Shown one piece after another: positions 20,036 to 30,600 of a DNA stretch of 31,520 nucleotides. A model generated the notes under the pieces. That model was not told the DNA's origin and ran no database searches. It saw only the letters and a list, made by a program, of their open reading frames with translations. The first letter of the stretch is position 1; every line of letters starts with the position of its first letter. The stretch lies in the NCBI RefSeq assembly GCF_000143415.4, contig NW_003314447.1, positions 68,665 through 100,184 of the forward strand, read 5' to 3'. A program made the position numbers and the translations under genes. This DNA comes from Selaginella moellendorffii (lineage: Eukaryota; Streptophyta; Lycopodiopsida; Selaginellales; Selaginellaceae).

Positions 20036-20757
20036 TCATGATGAGCTCAAGTAGTGATTTACAGCCACACCAATTATCACCACCAGTATCACCTTGATCA
20101 CTCTCATGTGCTTCTCGTTTCTCAGCCACTTGAGCTTTTGGTTCAAAAGCCCCGGCTTCTTCCCTTCTGCTTGTCAAGAACAAATGGCTTAAGAACAAGA
20201 GCTTGGAATAGATGGGGAGATAACTCTAGGTACCTTTTCTTTCTCGTTCTTCCTCACCTATTCTTCACCTCAGAGTGTTTAACAGCGAATCAAAGTACAA
20301 AGCAAGAACCATGCACATTAAGGTGATCACGTTACTGCATGCTGAAATCCAGTGGCCAGTTGCATCAATGAAACTTTGCTATATATTTGCATTGGATGCT
20401 GTCTCTATAAGAGGAGAGCAAAGACAAAACCCAGACTTGGAAGAAAAAAAACAATTGACGACCTGAATAACAGCCAAAATATGCGAGTACATCATCACTT
20501 TGGAACTGTTTGAACACAGAGCACCTTGGGAAAGTGATAACTGGGGAAGGCAGATCAAATCCACGGTTTGCATCCGGAGGATGCTTGTCAATGTGAAGAA
20601 ATCCCTGCATGAATGGAACAGCACCATCAAGATCTTCTAGCTTTCCAGCTTTGAGCCAAACATCCTGGAGAGTGTCTAGTCTTGCAGCTTGGAAGACAGA
20701 TCTTCTGAAACTTCTGGCTTTTGCAAAACAACGGTCAAGGTTTGCTCCAACATCCAA
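20036..20757 (-). pseudogene. PIGT: PIG-T/GPI16 3' remnant with introns, third copy
   Basis: On the minus strand: MLEQTLTVVLQKPE, then LQD-stop-TLS with FGSKLE, then a jump to GFLHIDKHPPDANRGFDLPS with ITFPR, then FQSDDVLAY. After about 100 bp come a DFSM-like piece and NVITLMCMVLALYF with SLLNTLR, RIGEEERERK, and a last piece EGKKPGLLNQKLKWLRNEK followed by a hydrophobic tail (VILVVIIGVAV) and stop at 20036-20038. This follows the plant PIG-T C-terminal order, including its membrane anchor. The middle, between FGSKL and FLHID, is deleted. Stretches with GT and AG ends interrupt the blocks, so introns are kept. Stops where Trp (TAG) and Arg (TGA) are expected, plus 1-2-nt shifts, make it dead. 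Confidence 0.82.
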
Positions 20758-21145
20758 TTTTGAATATTAAGTCTATTGGGAAAGAAAGAAATTTTAATCA
20801 ACTTATACAAAAATAACAAGATCGTTAGTATTACTACATTTTCTATAGTATTCATTGCAATGACAAAAATCCATAGTTCATACCTATCACTATATATCAT
20901 TGTAAATCTTTAGCATTTATATGTACTTTTTTAACAATGTAGGTGTCACATATAGTGAAATCATTGTAGAGAAATATTTTATTGTTTTCTTAAAAAAACT
21001 TGCAAGGTGGTGAGTGACTTTACCTATGTAATCTATAAATCATGTGATTTTATACATCTTTGCAATTTTTCTGGAATATTGTCTCATATGCAACAAGATT
21101 GTCTTCAAATCAAAGTAACTAATACACTAGAAAAACATTAGCACA
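20758..21145. other. AT-rich, nothing recognised
   Basis: AT-rich sequence upstream of the third PIG-T remnant in its own direction. The 74-codon minus frame at 20676-20900 only overlaps the remnant's first exon at its C-terminal end. Confidence 0.5.
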
Positions 21146-21493
21146 TTAGATGAGTTGCAATGATTGGCTAATATAGTTTTCACCTCTAGTTCTACCATTA
21201 CCTAATAGCGTTGTAATGTACTTCATGGAAAGAATTTCACACTCAATTGTTTGAACCAAGTTTATTTTACCTTGCTTTTGCTTAGAGATGCTTCTAATAA
21301 ATTTAACTGTCTTACCTTTTTTTGCTGGCCTCTTGTGCATTTCTGTAGGAATAGTCCTGGTTTTGTCACTCATGTCTCTAACTCTCCTCTCAAGATTGAA
21401 ACCAGATTTTTCAAGGTTTTCAATCTCATCTGAGGTGAGCACGACCCTATTAGCAATTGGCCATTTTTTAGGTATTGCATCAGATTTAGTCAC
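21146..21493 (-). CDS. Unrecognised basic protein fragment
   Basis: A 115-codon frame with a composition unlike random AT-rich DNA. It is Lys/Arg-rich (KRPAKKGKTVKF, ERRVRDMSDKTRTIP), with a charged DEIENLEKSGFNLERR helix-like stretch. No membrane segment or known motif. Minus-strand sequence just upstream, to about 21950, also looks coding but in other frames, so this could be the last exon of a decayed gene. I cannot assign a family. Confidence 0.3.
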   Translation of the reverse strand: MTKSDAIPKKWPIANRVVLTSDEIENLEKSGFNLERRVRDMSDKTRTIPTEMHKRPAKKGKTVKFIRSISKQKQGKINLVQTIECEILSMKYITTLLGNGRTRGENYISQSLQLI

Positions 21494-21593
21494 TATAGTG
21501 TCTTTAAGCTACTTCATATGGTTGGCGTTGGTGTTGCAACAATACAGCCAACACCATCTCAAAAATCTTGTTTGCCTTCATTCCTCATAGAAA

Positions 21594-21949
21594 CATGGGG
21601 CTGGAATAAAAGCAAATTTGTTATCACGAATCCAAACCTAACACTTGCCCCTTGGAAACATCCCCACACACTTTACATTTGATTTTCCTAGCATACGTCG
21701 GATTGCTCATTGTTTTGGTTCCACACTATAGTAAGCAATTTCAATATGTTATGATGCACTCTCTTCATCAGCCACTTGAGGTGGCTCGGTCCGAGAGTGG
21801 TGTATTGGAGCAAAATGGTACTCGACATCAGGCCTGTGAGGGCTTTTCACTCCAAGGTCCGTATCAACATCTTCACCAACAAAGGAAAAACAACAGTTTG
21901 AGCGAATAGTTTTCATATCACCAATAGAAGTCTGGGGAGTGTACTCCAT
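21594..21949 (-). other. Coding-like sequence upstream of the basic fragment
   Basis: The minus frame at 21749-21949 (MEYTPQTSIGDMKTI..., then FSFVGEDVDTDLGV) and a KIKCKVCGDVSKGQ-like stretch at about 21640-21690 in another frame have protein-like composition. The CxxC piece could be half of a small zinc-binding motif. They share strand and spacing with the basic fragment at 21146-21493, consistent with exons or a frameshifted gene. I do not recognise the product. Confidence 0.25.
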
Positions 21950-22699
21950 AAATGTGCCATGGATGGGAACAAAGCCTTCTGTTGAGATGTTACATGATAG
22001 GATGAAAAGAAAATTAATTCCACCTCCTTGAACAGTGGCAATTGCAATTCAGGAAGTTCTCCTTCCTCTTCCTCGTAGCTTGGATCGTGTATCTTTCTTC
22101 TTCAAATGCCAATGCTTTTGAAAATTACTCTATACACGTATCAAATTTGATAGACAGGTTTCATATAGACTCATCTTCACTTTCCCTACCTCAAAGAAAT
22201 GCCAACTCAAGTTTTTACTTTCAGAGAGATTCACAGTTGGGATGTATATGAGGTCCTCAAGTGGTTGATCCTAATGAAAAAGGCAATATTAAAAAGTAAT
22301 AAAATCAGAAGAAAAAATAGAAACCAACTTGAAAAGAGTGATGTCCCCACTAAAATATCCTAACTTCCCACCACCCTAACCATGACTCAATTTGTGGTAG
22401 GCAACTTACATTTGTATTGCCATCTTCACGCACCACATTCGAATCTCAGTTGTTTTTGCCTCATGCTCTTCTTTAGAAGGTGCAACATGCCATTGTTGGC
22501 ACAACTCCTTAAATATTGATTAAAACTTTGGCTTGATAAGGTGGTAGTGCTGGTTTAGGTTTTGAGCCCAATGGAACTCACAAGTCCTCTCACAACCTTC
22601 TAATGGCTAACCATTCCCAAAGACTGCTTAGACACCATTCCAGTTTGCACCAGCCTCATCTGCTATAAAACCGTGAAAGTTTGCAAGCTTACTAGTCCA
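21950..22699. other. No recognisable gene
   Basis: A 69-codon plus frame at 22042-22251 begins with a hydrophobic, signal-like stretch but has no support beyond that. The rest holds no coherent frame up to the chromovirus remnant. Confidence 0.45.
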
Positions 22700-24845
22700 C
22701 TTTAGAACAATATCGAACTTTTACTACAAATTCATTGATCACTACTCTGACATTGTCCTTCCTCTCATGCATCTCACTCGCAAGGATGTTCCCTTCTCTT
22801 GGTCTGTTGCTGCCCAGCAGGCCTTCGACACACTCAAGGCGACCTTCAGTTCTGCTCCCATCTTGATCCATGCTGATTCCTTACAACCTTTCTTCATCGA
22901 GGCTGACACTTCTGACTTTGCCATCGGTGTTGTGCTATCTCAACTCAGAGCAGATCAAGAACTTCATCCGGTTGCTTTCCATTCTCGGAAATTTTAGCCT
23001 ACGGAGATCAATTACGAAATCCACGACAAGGAGCTCCTTGCCATCGTGGATTACTTTGGAGAGTGGCATTGTTTCTTGGAAGGGGCGGGCCATCAAACAA
23101 TAGTCTAGACGGATCACAAAAATCTCAAGTACTTTGCCACTTCCCGAGTTTTGAGCCATCATCAAGCAAGGTAGGCACAATTCCTGAGTCGGTTTGACTT
23201 TGTTATCAAGTACAGACCTAGAAAGCTTCAGGGCCTTCCTAATGCTCTTTCAAGGCGCTCCTATCTCAATCTCAGACCTAGTAATCCTGCCTTCGATCAA
23301 CAGGATCAAGTTATCCTCGGTTTTGATCGGCTTCAAGTTATGGCAAATTCCTTGGCCCCTCAGGACTCCTCCTTCATGGATGCGATCAGAAACGATCTTC
23401 AATCTGATGATCTCGCTAGCGACATTTTCCCCCATCTTTAGGCTGGACACCCAGTGACTCCTGGCTACTGGCAATTTGACGAATTCAAGTTCTTAGATGG
23501 CTTATTGTACCATGGGGAGCAGCTTTACGTTCCTAAAGGTGATGCTTGAAGGTTGGTCTTGATGGCGTGCCACAATAACCTAACTGCTGGTCATTTTGGC
23601 ATTGTGAAAACCTATGAGCTAGTTGCATGGGACTTTTGGTGGCCTCATATGGATGACTACATCAAAGCTTTTGTTACCTCCTGTGACATTTGCGCCTGGA
23701 ATAAGGTACCTTACCACCTTCCTTCAAGTTTGTTTCGTTCCCTCCCGGTCCCTTCAGGTCCTTGGGAATCCATCTCTATGGATTTCTTGAGTGATCTTCT
23801 GAGTTTTGGAGGCTTCAAAAGCATTTTAGTCGTGGTGGATCACTTCACAAAAATGGCACACTTCTTGCCGTGTACCAAGGAGTTTTCGGGCGAGGACATG
23901 ACAAAATTGATATTCAAGGAAATTTTCCAACTTCATGGGATTCTTATAGATGTGGTTTCGGATCGGGGGCCTCAGTTCATCTCTCATTTTTCGCAACGGT
24001 TTTTGCAGCTGCTTAGAGTGAAGGCCAACCTCTCTTCGGCGTATCATCCTCAAACTGATGGACAGTCCGAGCGAACGATTCAGACGTTGGAACAATTCTT
24101 GAGGTGCTTCATCAATTATCATCAGGATAATTGGTTCTTGCTGAGTTCTCCTATAACAACTCTATTCACTCCTCTCTTCGAATTTCCCCTTTCTTTGCGA
24201 ACTCTGGCCGAAATCCCCAATTCAATCTCTCACTTCCTTCCCCTTCCGAATCCTCTCGTTCAAATCCCCGCTCTGAGGCATTTGTCTCCAACCTCCAGGA
24301 AATCCACAATTCCATCTCCTTCCACCTCCATCGTGCTTAGGAATCTCACAAAATATTTACCAATGTCCATCGTCAGGATTGTCCCACTTACAATATCAGG
24401 GATAAAGACTGGCTCCTCAGGCAAAATATCTCCACCACCAGGCCATGTCCCAAACTCGATTTCAAATGCCTTGGTCCTTTCCCTATCACTGCCATTATTA
24501 ATTCTGTCACTTATCACTTTGCACTTCCCTCCTCATATCAAATTCACCCCATTTTCACTCTCTCCTTGAGCTTTATATTCCCAGTCCTATTCCAAATCGG
24601 GTCATTCCTCCACCTCCACCAGTGCAGCTTGAGGATGGGTATAAGTACAAGGTTTAGGACATCCTTGACTCCAAGATCTCATGGTCTAAACTCTACTATT
24701 TGGTAGATTGGAAGGGTTACGGACTTAAGGAACGCACTTAAGAACTTGTAGACAACCTGATTCATCTCTCGTCCCTCAACGCCCATCTCATCCTCCTCTT
24801 TGTTCTCATTCACGTCCTCGCTCCACTCGTTCTTGAGGAGGGGGT
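22700..24845 (+). pseudogene. Chromovirus-type Ty3/gypsy pol remnant 1
   Basis: One frame runs from about 22707 to 24125 with five stops (22995, 23106, 23172, 23439, 23547). Domains in order: end of RT (FYYKFIDHYSDIVLPL, LTRKDVPFSW); RNase H ([53 protein letters not shown]); integrase zinc finger (H-H-C-C in CHNN..GHFG..SCDIC); integrase core with Asp in SMDFLSDLL, Asp in VSDRGPQF and Glu in DGQSERTIQ, the expected D,D,E set; then after a frameshift near 24125 a C-terminal part and a chromodomain (YKYKV-stop-DILDSK, LYYLVDWKGYG) at about 24632-24790. Gag, protease and most of RT are missing. Chromodomains bias insertion towards particular chromatin. Confidence 0.9.
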
Positions 24846-24847
24846 GT

Positions 24848-25200
24848 TGTCAGGAATCCCTCAATTCTTGCCACATTCCTGACTCTCGCCGGATTCCTGA
24901 CTTACAGACCATATTCCTGACTCTCGAGACACTTCCTTATTCCTAACTCTCGAAACACTTCCTTATTCTTGACTCTTTGATTTCCTGTACGATTCCTGAG
25001 TCTTGAGCCACATTCTTGATGATGATGTGGCGCTTCCTCGACCTCAGCTATATTTAGACCTTCCTCGATCCAAAAGTGGTGGAGCTTCATCAACTTATAG
25101 TATATATAGGTTAGCTTTGTTCCATTTCTCCACAATCTGAATCAATGCCAGTCTAAAGCCTTTTCTTTGTTTCCACTAGCTTTTCTCTTTGTCTTTTGCA
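24848..25200 (+). repeat. 3' LTR of remnant 1 (right end uncertain)
   Basis: The pol end is followed by a purine-rich GAGGAGGGGGTGT tract and then TGTCAGGAATCC, a proper LTR start with TG. The first 170 bp hold many near-copies of ATTCCTGACTCT. A TATA-like TATATATAGG lies at about 25098. Integrase sequence of a different element begins by about 25236, so the LTR must end before that. I could not place the terminal CA. Confidence 0.65.
24852..25020 (+). repeat. Short direct repeats in LTR (ATTCCTGACTCT)
   Basis: Roughly eight imperfect copies of ATTCCTGACTCT(CG) spaced 12-35 bp apart in the 5' half of the LTR. Such clustered repeats in the U3 region often hold enhancer sites. The function here is inferred. 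Confidence 0.6.
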
Positions 25201-25235
25201 TTTTCCAGTCTTGATCTTGTTGGGGGTCTTGCCAA

Positions 25236-26330
25236 AAGGGTTTGATGCGATATTCGTGGTGGTAGACTGATTTTCAAATATAGCACATTTCATACCCACC
25301 ACAACGAAAGTGGATGCGGAAAGTGTGGCAAAGTTATTCTTCAAACAAGTAGTTCGAGTGCGGGGAGGCCAAAAGAGATTATCTCAAATCGAGATAAAAT
25401 CTTCACCAGTAGGTTTTGGGGAACTTTCTTGGAACAGTATCGCACCAAGTTGAAATTCAATACAGCCTATCACCCACATATAGGTATTGGGTATTAAGTC
25501 AAGTTTGATGGCACTAACACTTCTTGACAGACGGACAAACAAAATGGGTGAATAGGCAACTAAAAGATTATTTGTGATGTTATGTCTCATAAGACTAGAT
25601 CGATTGGGTAAGTCATTTGGGACTTGCGGAAATATGCTATAACAACTCACCACACTCGAGTATTGGGGTGAGTCCATGGGAAGTCATCAATAGGCAAGCT
25701 ATTGAAGGTCCCGTGGAACTCGGCGTGGCCGAGTATCATGGAGAGTTATCCATAGTGGAAGCATTCATGACGGAAAGACTCAACATTTGGAATCTAATGA
25801 GGGATTCCTTGGAACGGGCTTAACAAAGGCAAACCAAGTATGCGAACCAGAAGCGTCGGGACGTAGAGTTCCAACCTGAGGAGAAGGTGTGGTTAAACAC
25901 CAAGAACCTAAAACTACCAAGTGGGATCAGTCAGAAGTTCACCCAAAGGTAAAAATGCATGTATTTTTGGAAATGAATTGATCTTGAGTTCCTTAAGTAG
26001 GTTCATGAGGCCTTATGAGATTGAGGCACGAAATGGTAAAATGGCTTACCACCTCCAACTTCCTCAAGAGATGGGGAAGATGCACTCAATGTTCCATATA
26101 AACTTACTCAAGCTATACTTTGAGGATTTGCTTCGCAAGGACCAAATGAGACTTTTACCTGAGGTTATCCAAGGGGAAGAGGAATACGAAGTCGAGGCCA
26201 TCCTCAAGAGTAAACGACAAAGACGCGAGGTGAGGGAGTTCCATGTAAAGTGGAAAGGATTTCCACACTGCAAAGCAACATGGGAACCGGAGGAGAACCT
26301 AATGAACGTGTGAGATCTAGTGGAAGAATT
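25236..26330 (+). pseudogene. Chromovirus-type Ty3/gypsy integrase remnant 2
   Basis: Starts abruptly in the integrase core (FDAIFVVVD-stop-FSNIAHFIP), then ISNRDKIFTSRFW and TAYHP. A 51-bp insertion (25477-25527) follows, then QTDKQNG. After that come CYNNSPHSSIGVSPWEV, YANQKRRDVEF, VWLNTKNLKLPSG and FTQR. A short jump leads to MRPYEIEARNGKMAYHLQLP, MHSMFHINLLK and a chromodomain (YEVEAILKSK, VKWKGFPHCKATWEPEENL) at about 26186-26315. The second catalytic Asp (SDRD) is Asn here, and the Glu after QTDGQ is replaced. Its sequence differs clearly from remnant 1, so it is another lineage. The 5' part is missing, probably through insertion of remnant 1. Confidence 0.88.
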
Positions 26331-26406
26331 TCTGCAAGGCAAAATTCTATGTACTTATGCAAAGTTTAATTAAAAGTATCAATTGGTAAAGTTGAGCAAT
26401 AGCATA

Positions 26407-26770
26407 TGTTGGGACCCGAAGGCGCCGAAAGTAAGCTAATTAGCATGGGTTAACTAAGTCGACCAGGCGTAGGGAACTACGCCTGACTCCCTGTAGGGAT
26501 GTCGAATCTGTAGAAGTATTCTACAGAGGTTGGGTTTGAGTCCCAACTCCCTAGTAAAGCAAAGTTGGGTTCAACTCCCGACCCCATACTAAGGCATGGT
26601 GAGGTGAGGGGTATAGGGACACCTATATTCCGTTGTCATGGGCTCTTGGTCAGGGAGGCTAATTTAGGCACACCGCTAAGTGGGGGGATGCCCCCGGAGA
26701 CATGGTCAACAAGTCGTAGGATTAAAAAGAAATGTTTGATGTGGGCATCGAACTTCTTCTATGGGTGGTA
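26407..26770 (+). repeat. Probable LTR/3' region of remnant 2
   Basis: About 80 bp after the chromodomain, TGTTGGGACCCGAAGGCGCC could be an LTR start. The region has strong hairpins (26465-26484 and 26507-26527) and repeated GTTGGGTT(TG)(A)G..CCAACTCCC phrases. The right end is not determined, and no clear polypurine tract precedes 26407. Confidence 0.4.
26465..26527. repeat. Two adjacent hairpins
   Basis: AGGCGTAG, GGAA loop, CTACGCCT (26465-26484); and TCTGTAGAA, GTA loop, TTCTACAGA (26507-26527). Both stems are perfect. Confidence 0.7.
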
Positions 26771-26950
26771 GAGTTGTAAGGAACCAACTCCCCAAGGTGT
26801 TGTAGGATAAAGGATCCCCAAGAGCACAACTGAAATTATAAAGAGTTTATCAGATGGGATTGAGTCTGAGATCGAGTCTAGGACTGACTCTAAGACCAAG
26901 TTTGAGATAGAGTCTGGGATCGAGTCTGAGGCCAAATCCAAGACTGAGTT
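26771..26950 (+). repeat. Repeat with GAGTCTGAGATC minisatellite, copy 2
   Basis: Leader plus minisatellite homologous to 6516-6775 in the same orientation, with a shorter tract of about 100 bp. Confidence 0.75.
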
Positions 26951-27480
26951 AAGTGCTCAAGAGCAGTTCCACTCCCAGAAGGGAAACCGACTGTAGTGCT
27001 CCTGGCTCATGTGGAGTGGTGCCTTATATGAGTACCTTGCGGCTCATTGGTCCTCACCCTTTCTAGGGGCTTGGGCCTTCCCTTCGGGATGGAAGTGGGG
27101 TGGTAGAGGTACCCATACTAGGCCATTAGGCCACGGTATTTCCCCCCGGCATCCCAAAGCAAGTGTTGCACCCAAGGCTTAGGATTTAGAGGGTCTCATG
27201 ATCAAGCCTTGTTGTACCAAGGGATGTTAAGAACCTGGAGGCTTGGTGTGCTTGGCTGCTTGTGCTTGCGGGGAGTGTAGCTGAACCTTAAATCTAGTCT
27301 AACTCGGGGGAGGGGGAATGGGAGAGTTTTGCGAATCTGTAGATGGATGGCTAATGCTCCGTTGCTCATGCAGTGAGTAACTGAAACCAAGTAGGACCAA
27401 GTAGGAGCTAGTACAATAAGTGGGAACCTTGGCGAGGGAACTTAGTAAAGGCCAAGGCGGTGTTAGTCGAATAGATGAGG
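26951..27480. other. GC-moderate sequence, probably LTR or element-derived
   Basis: More GC-rich than its neighbours, with GGG and CCC runs. No coherent frame. It may belong to the same element as the preceding minisatellite repeat. Confidence 0.4.
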
Positions 27481-29483
27481 TAAACTGGTAAATTGAAAAG
27501 GAAAAATTTATGGATTACATAACCATCATGAAAGATAATTAATCATCCAATCAATAAAGAGATGTATAATCATTGTCAAATAAATAATTACCATTCTAGA
27601 AAATGACAATCATTCAACATTAACAATAATCAAGTAAAACCTATGATAAGGGTAATCAACTATCTTAAATGATAATTAATCATTATCAATGATTGCTATA
27701 TATTTGAACCCCATAGATCATCTCTCAAATTGTTCTTTTTGGTACTTATAAGTACCTTTACTCCTTGGTTTCATGTTTAGGAGTTTGGCTCTATTCCTTC
27801 ATTTAGTGGTCCAAGACCTTGAAACTTGGGTTTCATTCCACTATCCTTGGATACATGGCATATGGCATGTGAAATGTGGCAAATGGGGGGTTTATATTTT
27901 ATTTCATAGTTATCTTATGGTAAATCATTATAGGATAAAGGGTGAAAACCATATATGGTACACTCTAGCATTCCAATGCTAAGATTAATATGTAAAACAA
28001 AGTCAAATAGAGTGTAGTGCTATTTTAGTATACGTGTGGCTTAATGCAAGGATATGGGTACTCCACAAGCTAGTATGGTATGGAATTTGAGTTTAGACCC
28101 AAGCTAGATGCAAAACAAAGATAGACATACAAATAAAAGTTAAACTATGCCTTAAGTTGGTCAATTATGCCCAACTTACCCACTATCCCTACCATATATT
28201 TAAAACCCCCCCTCTTCCCCCTTGAGGAATGCACTTTTTGGGCTTTCACCTCAATTCCAAAAGTTAGTCTCTAGGAAAATCACAAAAAATTACTAAATAT
28301 AAAATGGTGCTAGATTATAAATTTGGACTTAAGAATAACACCATTGTGCTTTGGATAATCTCTACATTCCATAGATATGCTTAATTAATAGATTTAGACA
28401 CTTTCCATAAATCCATAAATACAATAGGACTAAATGAAATGAATATGAAGGGTGTTTAACAAATATAGTAAGCTATTATTTGACAATATTGAGGGACTAG
28501 TTTCAATACATGAAGATTCTTGTCAAGCTTATGTAAGACATAGCAAAAGAAAACTAAGAGCGAAGCCAAGTATGCTCAATAAGAAACACATAGAAGTTCC
28601 TATTTTATATTCTTCTAGCTAAGTACAGATGCTAAGACTATTTTACTAACACTTGAATAATAGGGGCTGAAAAAGGATTTAGTTATACCAACCTCTTGCC
28701 ATTGTAGCAGTAAAGAAAGAATATCTAAAAGAACTCATTGACTAGTAACTTTCGATGCTCGCAATCACATTTATGCTTTATTAGTAGGCATTGTGAATTT
28801 TTAGATTCAGAATGGGTTTATTATTGCATGAGTATGGCCTCAACATCAATGACCACATTGTATTTTATTCCCCAAACCTATGGAGTATACACATTTGGGG
28901 TTTTCGACAAGATCCTATTCCTTTACAGATTGTGGAGGAACCAACACACTATAAATTGCATATAAAGTATCACTTGTAGAGGATCCTATGCGATGCAGTA
29001 TTCATCACTATAGATGGTGTGATGAACACCCTTGATGCTATTGGTGGGTTCCATTTATTGGCACTAGCACCATAGGTGATGCTAGCACCCTCACACCATG
29101 GCCATTGGCTGCACAACAAGTAAGCCTTGATTGTGGCCTCTATGGCTGCTAGTTGTTACTGCAAGCATGCCATGGCAGAGGCCATAAGCATTGAGCCTAT
29201 GGCTGCAGCCACAAGGAGGCTCTAGCCTCCATGCACAACCTTGAAAAAAAACTAAGAAACAAAACTGCACAACCATGACCTAGGAGGAGAAGAAAGCATT
29301 ACCCACCTAACCCTAGTGCTCAAGCTTGTGCTTGAGCTTTGCTTCTCTACCTTCGTACCCTAGCAAATGAGGGTAGAAAAATCTAAGTGTTGCTTTTATA
29401 TATTAGGGGAAAATCCAACAGTTGTGATCAAATTGATAAAATGATTTAAATTCAAATTGATTTAAGTGTTAGCTATATAATGT
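27481..29483. other. AT-rich sequence without a recognisable gene
   Basis: About 2 kb, mostly AT-rich with many TAATCAT-type phrases at 27510-27700. It contains a perfect 16-bp palindrome GGTACTTATAAGTACC (27741-27756) and a hairpin GCTCAAGC-TTGT-GCTTGAGC (29318-29337). The frame at 28738-28965 has no firm match. Confidence 0.5.
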
Positions 29484-30079
29484 TGTAAGGTCCTGAATTT
29501 AGACTTCACTTGGGAGGTTATCCAGCCCAATATTATTTAAACCCAAAAATGTTTAACCCCAAATATCCCAAGACCCTTAATCGATTGGAAAAAGGAGTGC
29601 ACTTTTATTCATGGGCCATTTCCCTCTATATTTAAACCATTATGGATCGTCTCTTGAATTGTTCCCTTTAGTTGTTTACAATCCACCATACTTCCTTACA
29701 AATTTACACTCAATAAACGGAAGTTGAGAGCCACAGCTCTCTTGAGAGCTTTGCTTTCTTGACACCCTACCCCTTAGGTCGAACCTAGTTAGAACAAACT
29801 AGACCTGCTAAATGTCAATCAACATGTGGTGCAATTCCTTTAGTCAACTAATAGAGTTGGACTTGAAACTTCTTTGATACCAAATGTAAACTCTTGAATT
29901 TGGACTTCCCGGGAGGTCACTCAACCCAATATTATTCAAACCCAAGTATACTTAAACCCAAATATCATAAAACTTTTAACCGATTGGAAAAGGGGGTGCA
30001 CTCTTATTCATGAGCCCTTTTCTTTTATATTTGAACCCTTATGGATCGTCTCTTGAATCATTCTTTTTAGTTGCTTAAA
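29484..30079 (-). mobile_element. TRIM-type non-autonomous LTR retrotransposon
   Basis: Two LTRs in direct orientation (29484-29680, 197 bp; 29885-30079, 195 bp) flank a 204-bp non-coding interior. Read on the minus strand, the 5' LTR (30079 to 29885) is followed after 2 nt by TGGTATCAAAGA at 29882-29871, close to the initiator-Met primer-binding sequence TGGTATCAGAGC. The interior ends in a purine-rich GGAAGTATGGTGGAT just before the 3' LTR at 29680. LTRs of about 200 bp, a tiny interior and no genes are the hallmarks of TRIM elements, which use the machinery of other elements. The LTRs have diverged by many bases, so insertion is not recent. A target duplication is not clear (AATGT versus ATGCT). 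Confidence 0.85.
29871..29882 (-). promoter_or_regulatory. Primer-binding site, initiator-Met type
   Basis: TGGTATCAAAGA on the minus strand, 2 nt inside the 5' LTR. It differs from the usual plant tRNA-iMet-complementary sequence at two positions. It sets the orientation of the TRIM element. Confidence 0.75.
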
Positions 30080-30600
30080 ATGCTATCAATATTAGATAAA
30101 TCTTATAAAGAATTGAATGGTATAAGGTTTTTTAAAGTTGGAGTAAAACTTAAATTAAATAGAATTAAGAATAACTATTTAATATAGCTTGCAGAAAGGT
30201 AAATATTAAGAAATTAAAATAAGTACCAATATTGGTATTGTTTTAAATTATTTATATTAAAGAATTCATATTATTCAAAATTTTTATTGCATCTTCTACA
30301 AAGCATATTTTTGGAAACTGATTTGTGAATTAAATTATCTTTTAGTTTTGGATTGTTTTTATTTTTATTTTCCTTATTTTTAACACTATTATGGAACATA
30401 TTTCTAGAAAAGAGTGATATGGGCTTCTAGAGATTATCAAGAGCTTTTGTATGATATATTAAATTCCTAAAATTGCAGAAGAGATATTGTTGGTACTGAG
30501 TTGGAAAAACATGCATCTATGGCAAAATGAAAATGCATGCTGGCAAAAAAAAGTATTTACCTATTTCTCTTCTTTTTCATACTTTTTCCTGCCATATATA

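Noticed and set aside
24126-24569. C-terminal half of the 338-codon integrase frame
   Set aside because: After about 24125 this frame is out of register. The real continuation (LAEFSYNNSIHSSL) is in another frame.
28738-28965. Copia RNase H C-terminus (THYKLHIKYHL-like stretch)
   Set aside because: The resemblance is a handful of residues in one frame with no supporting neighbour.
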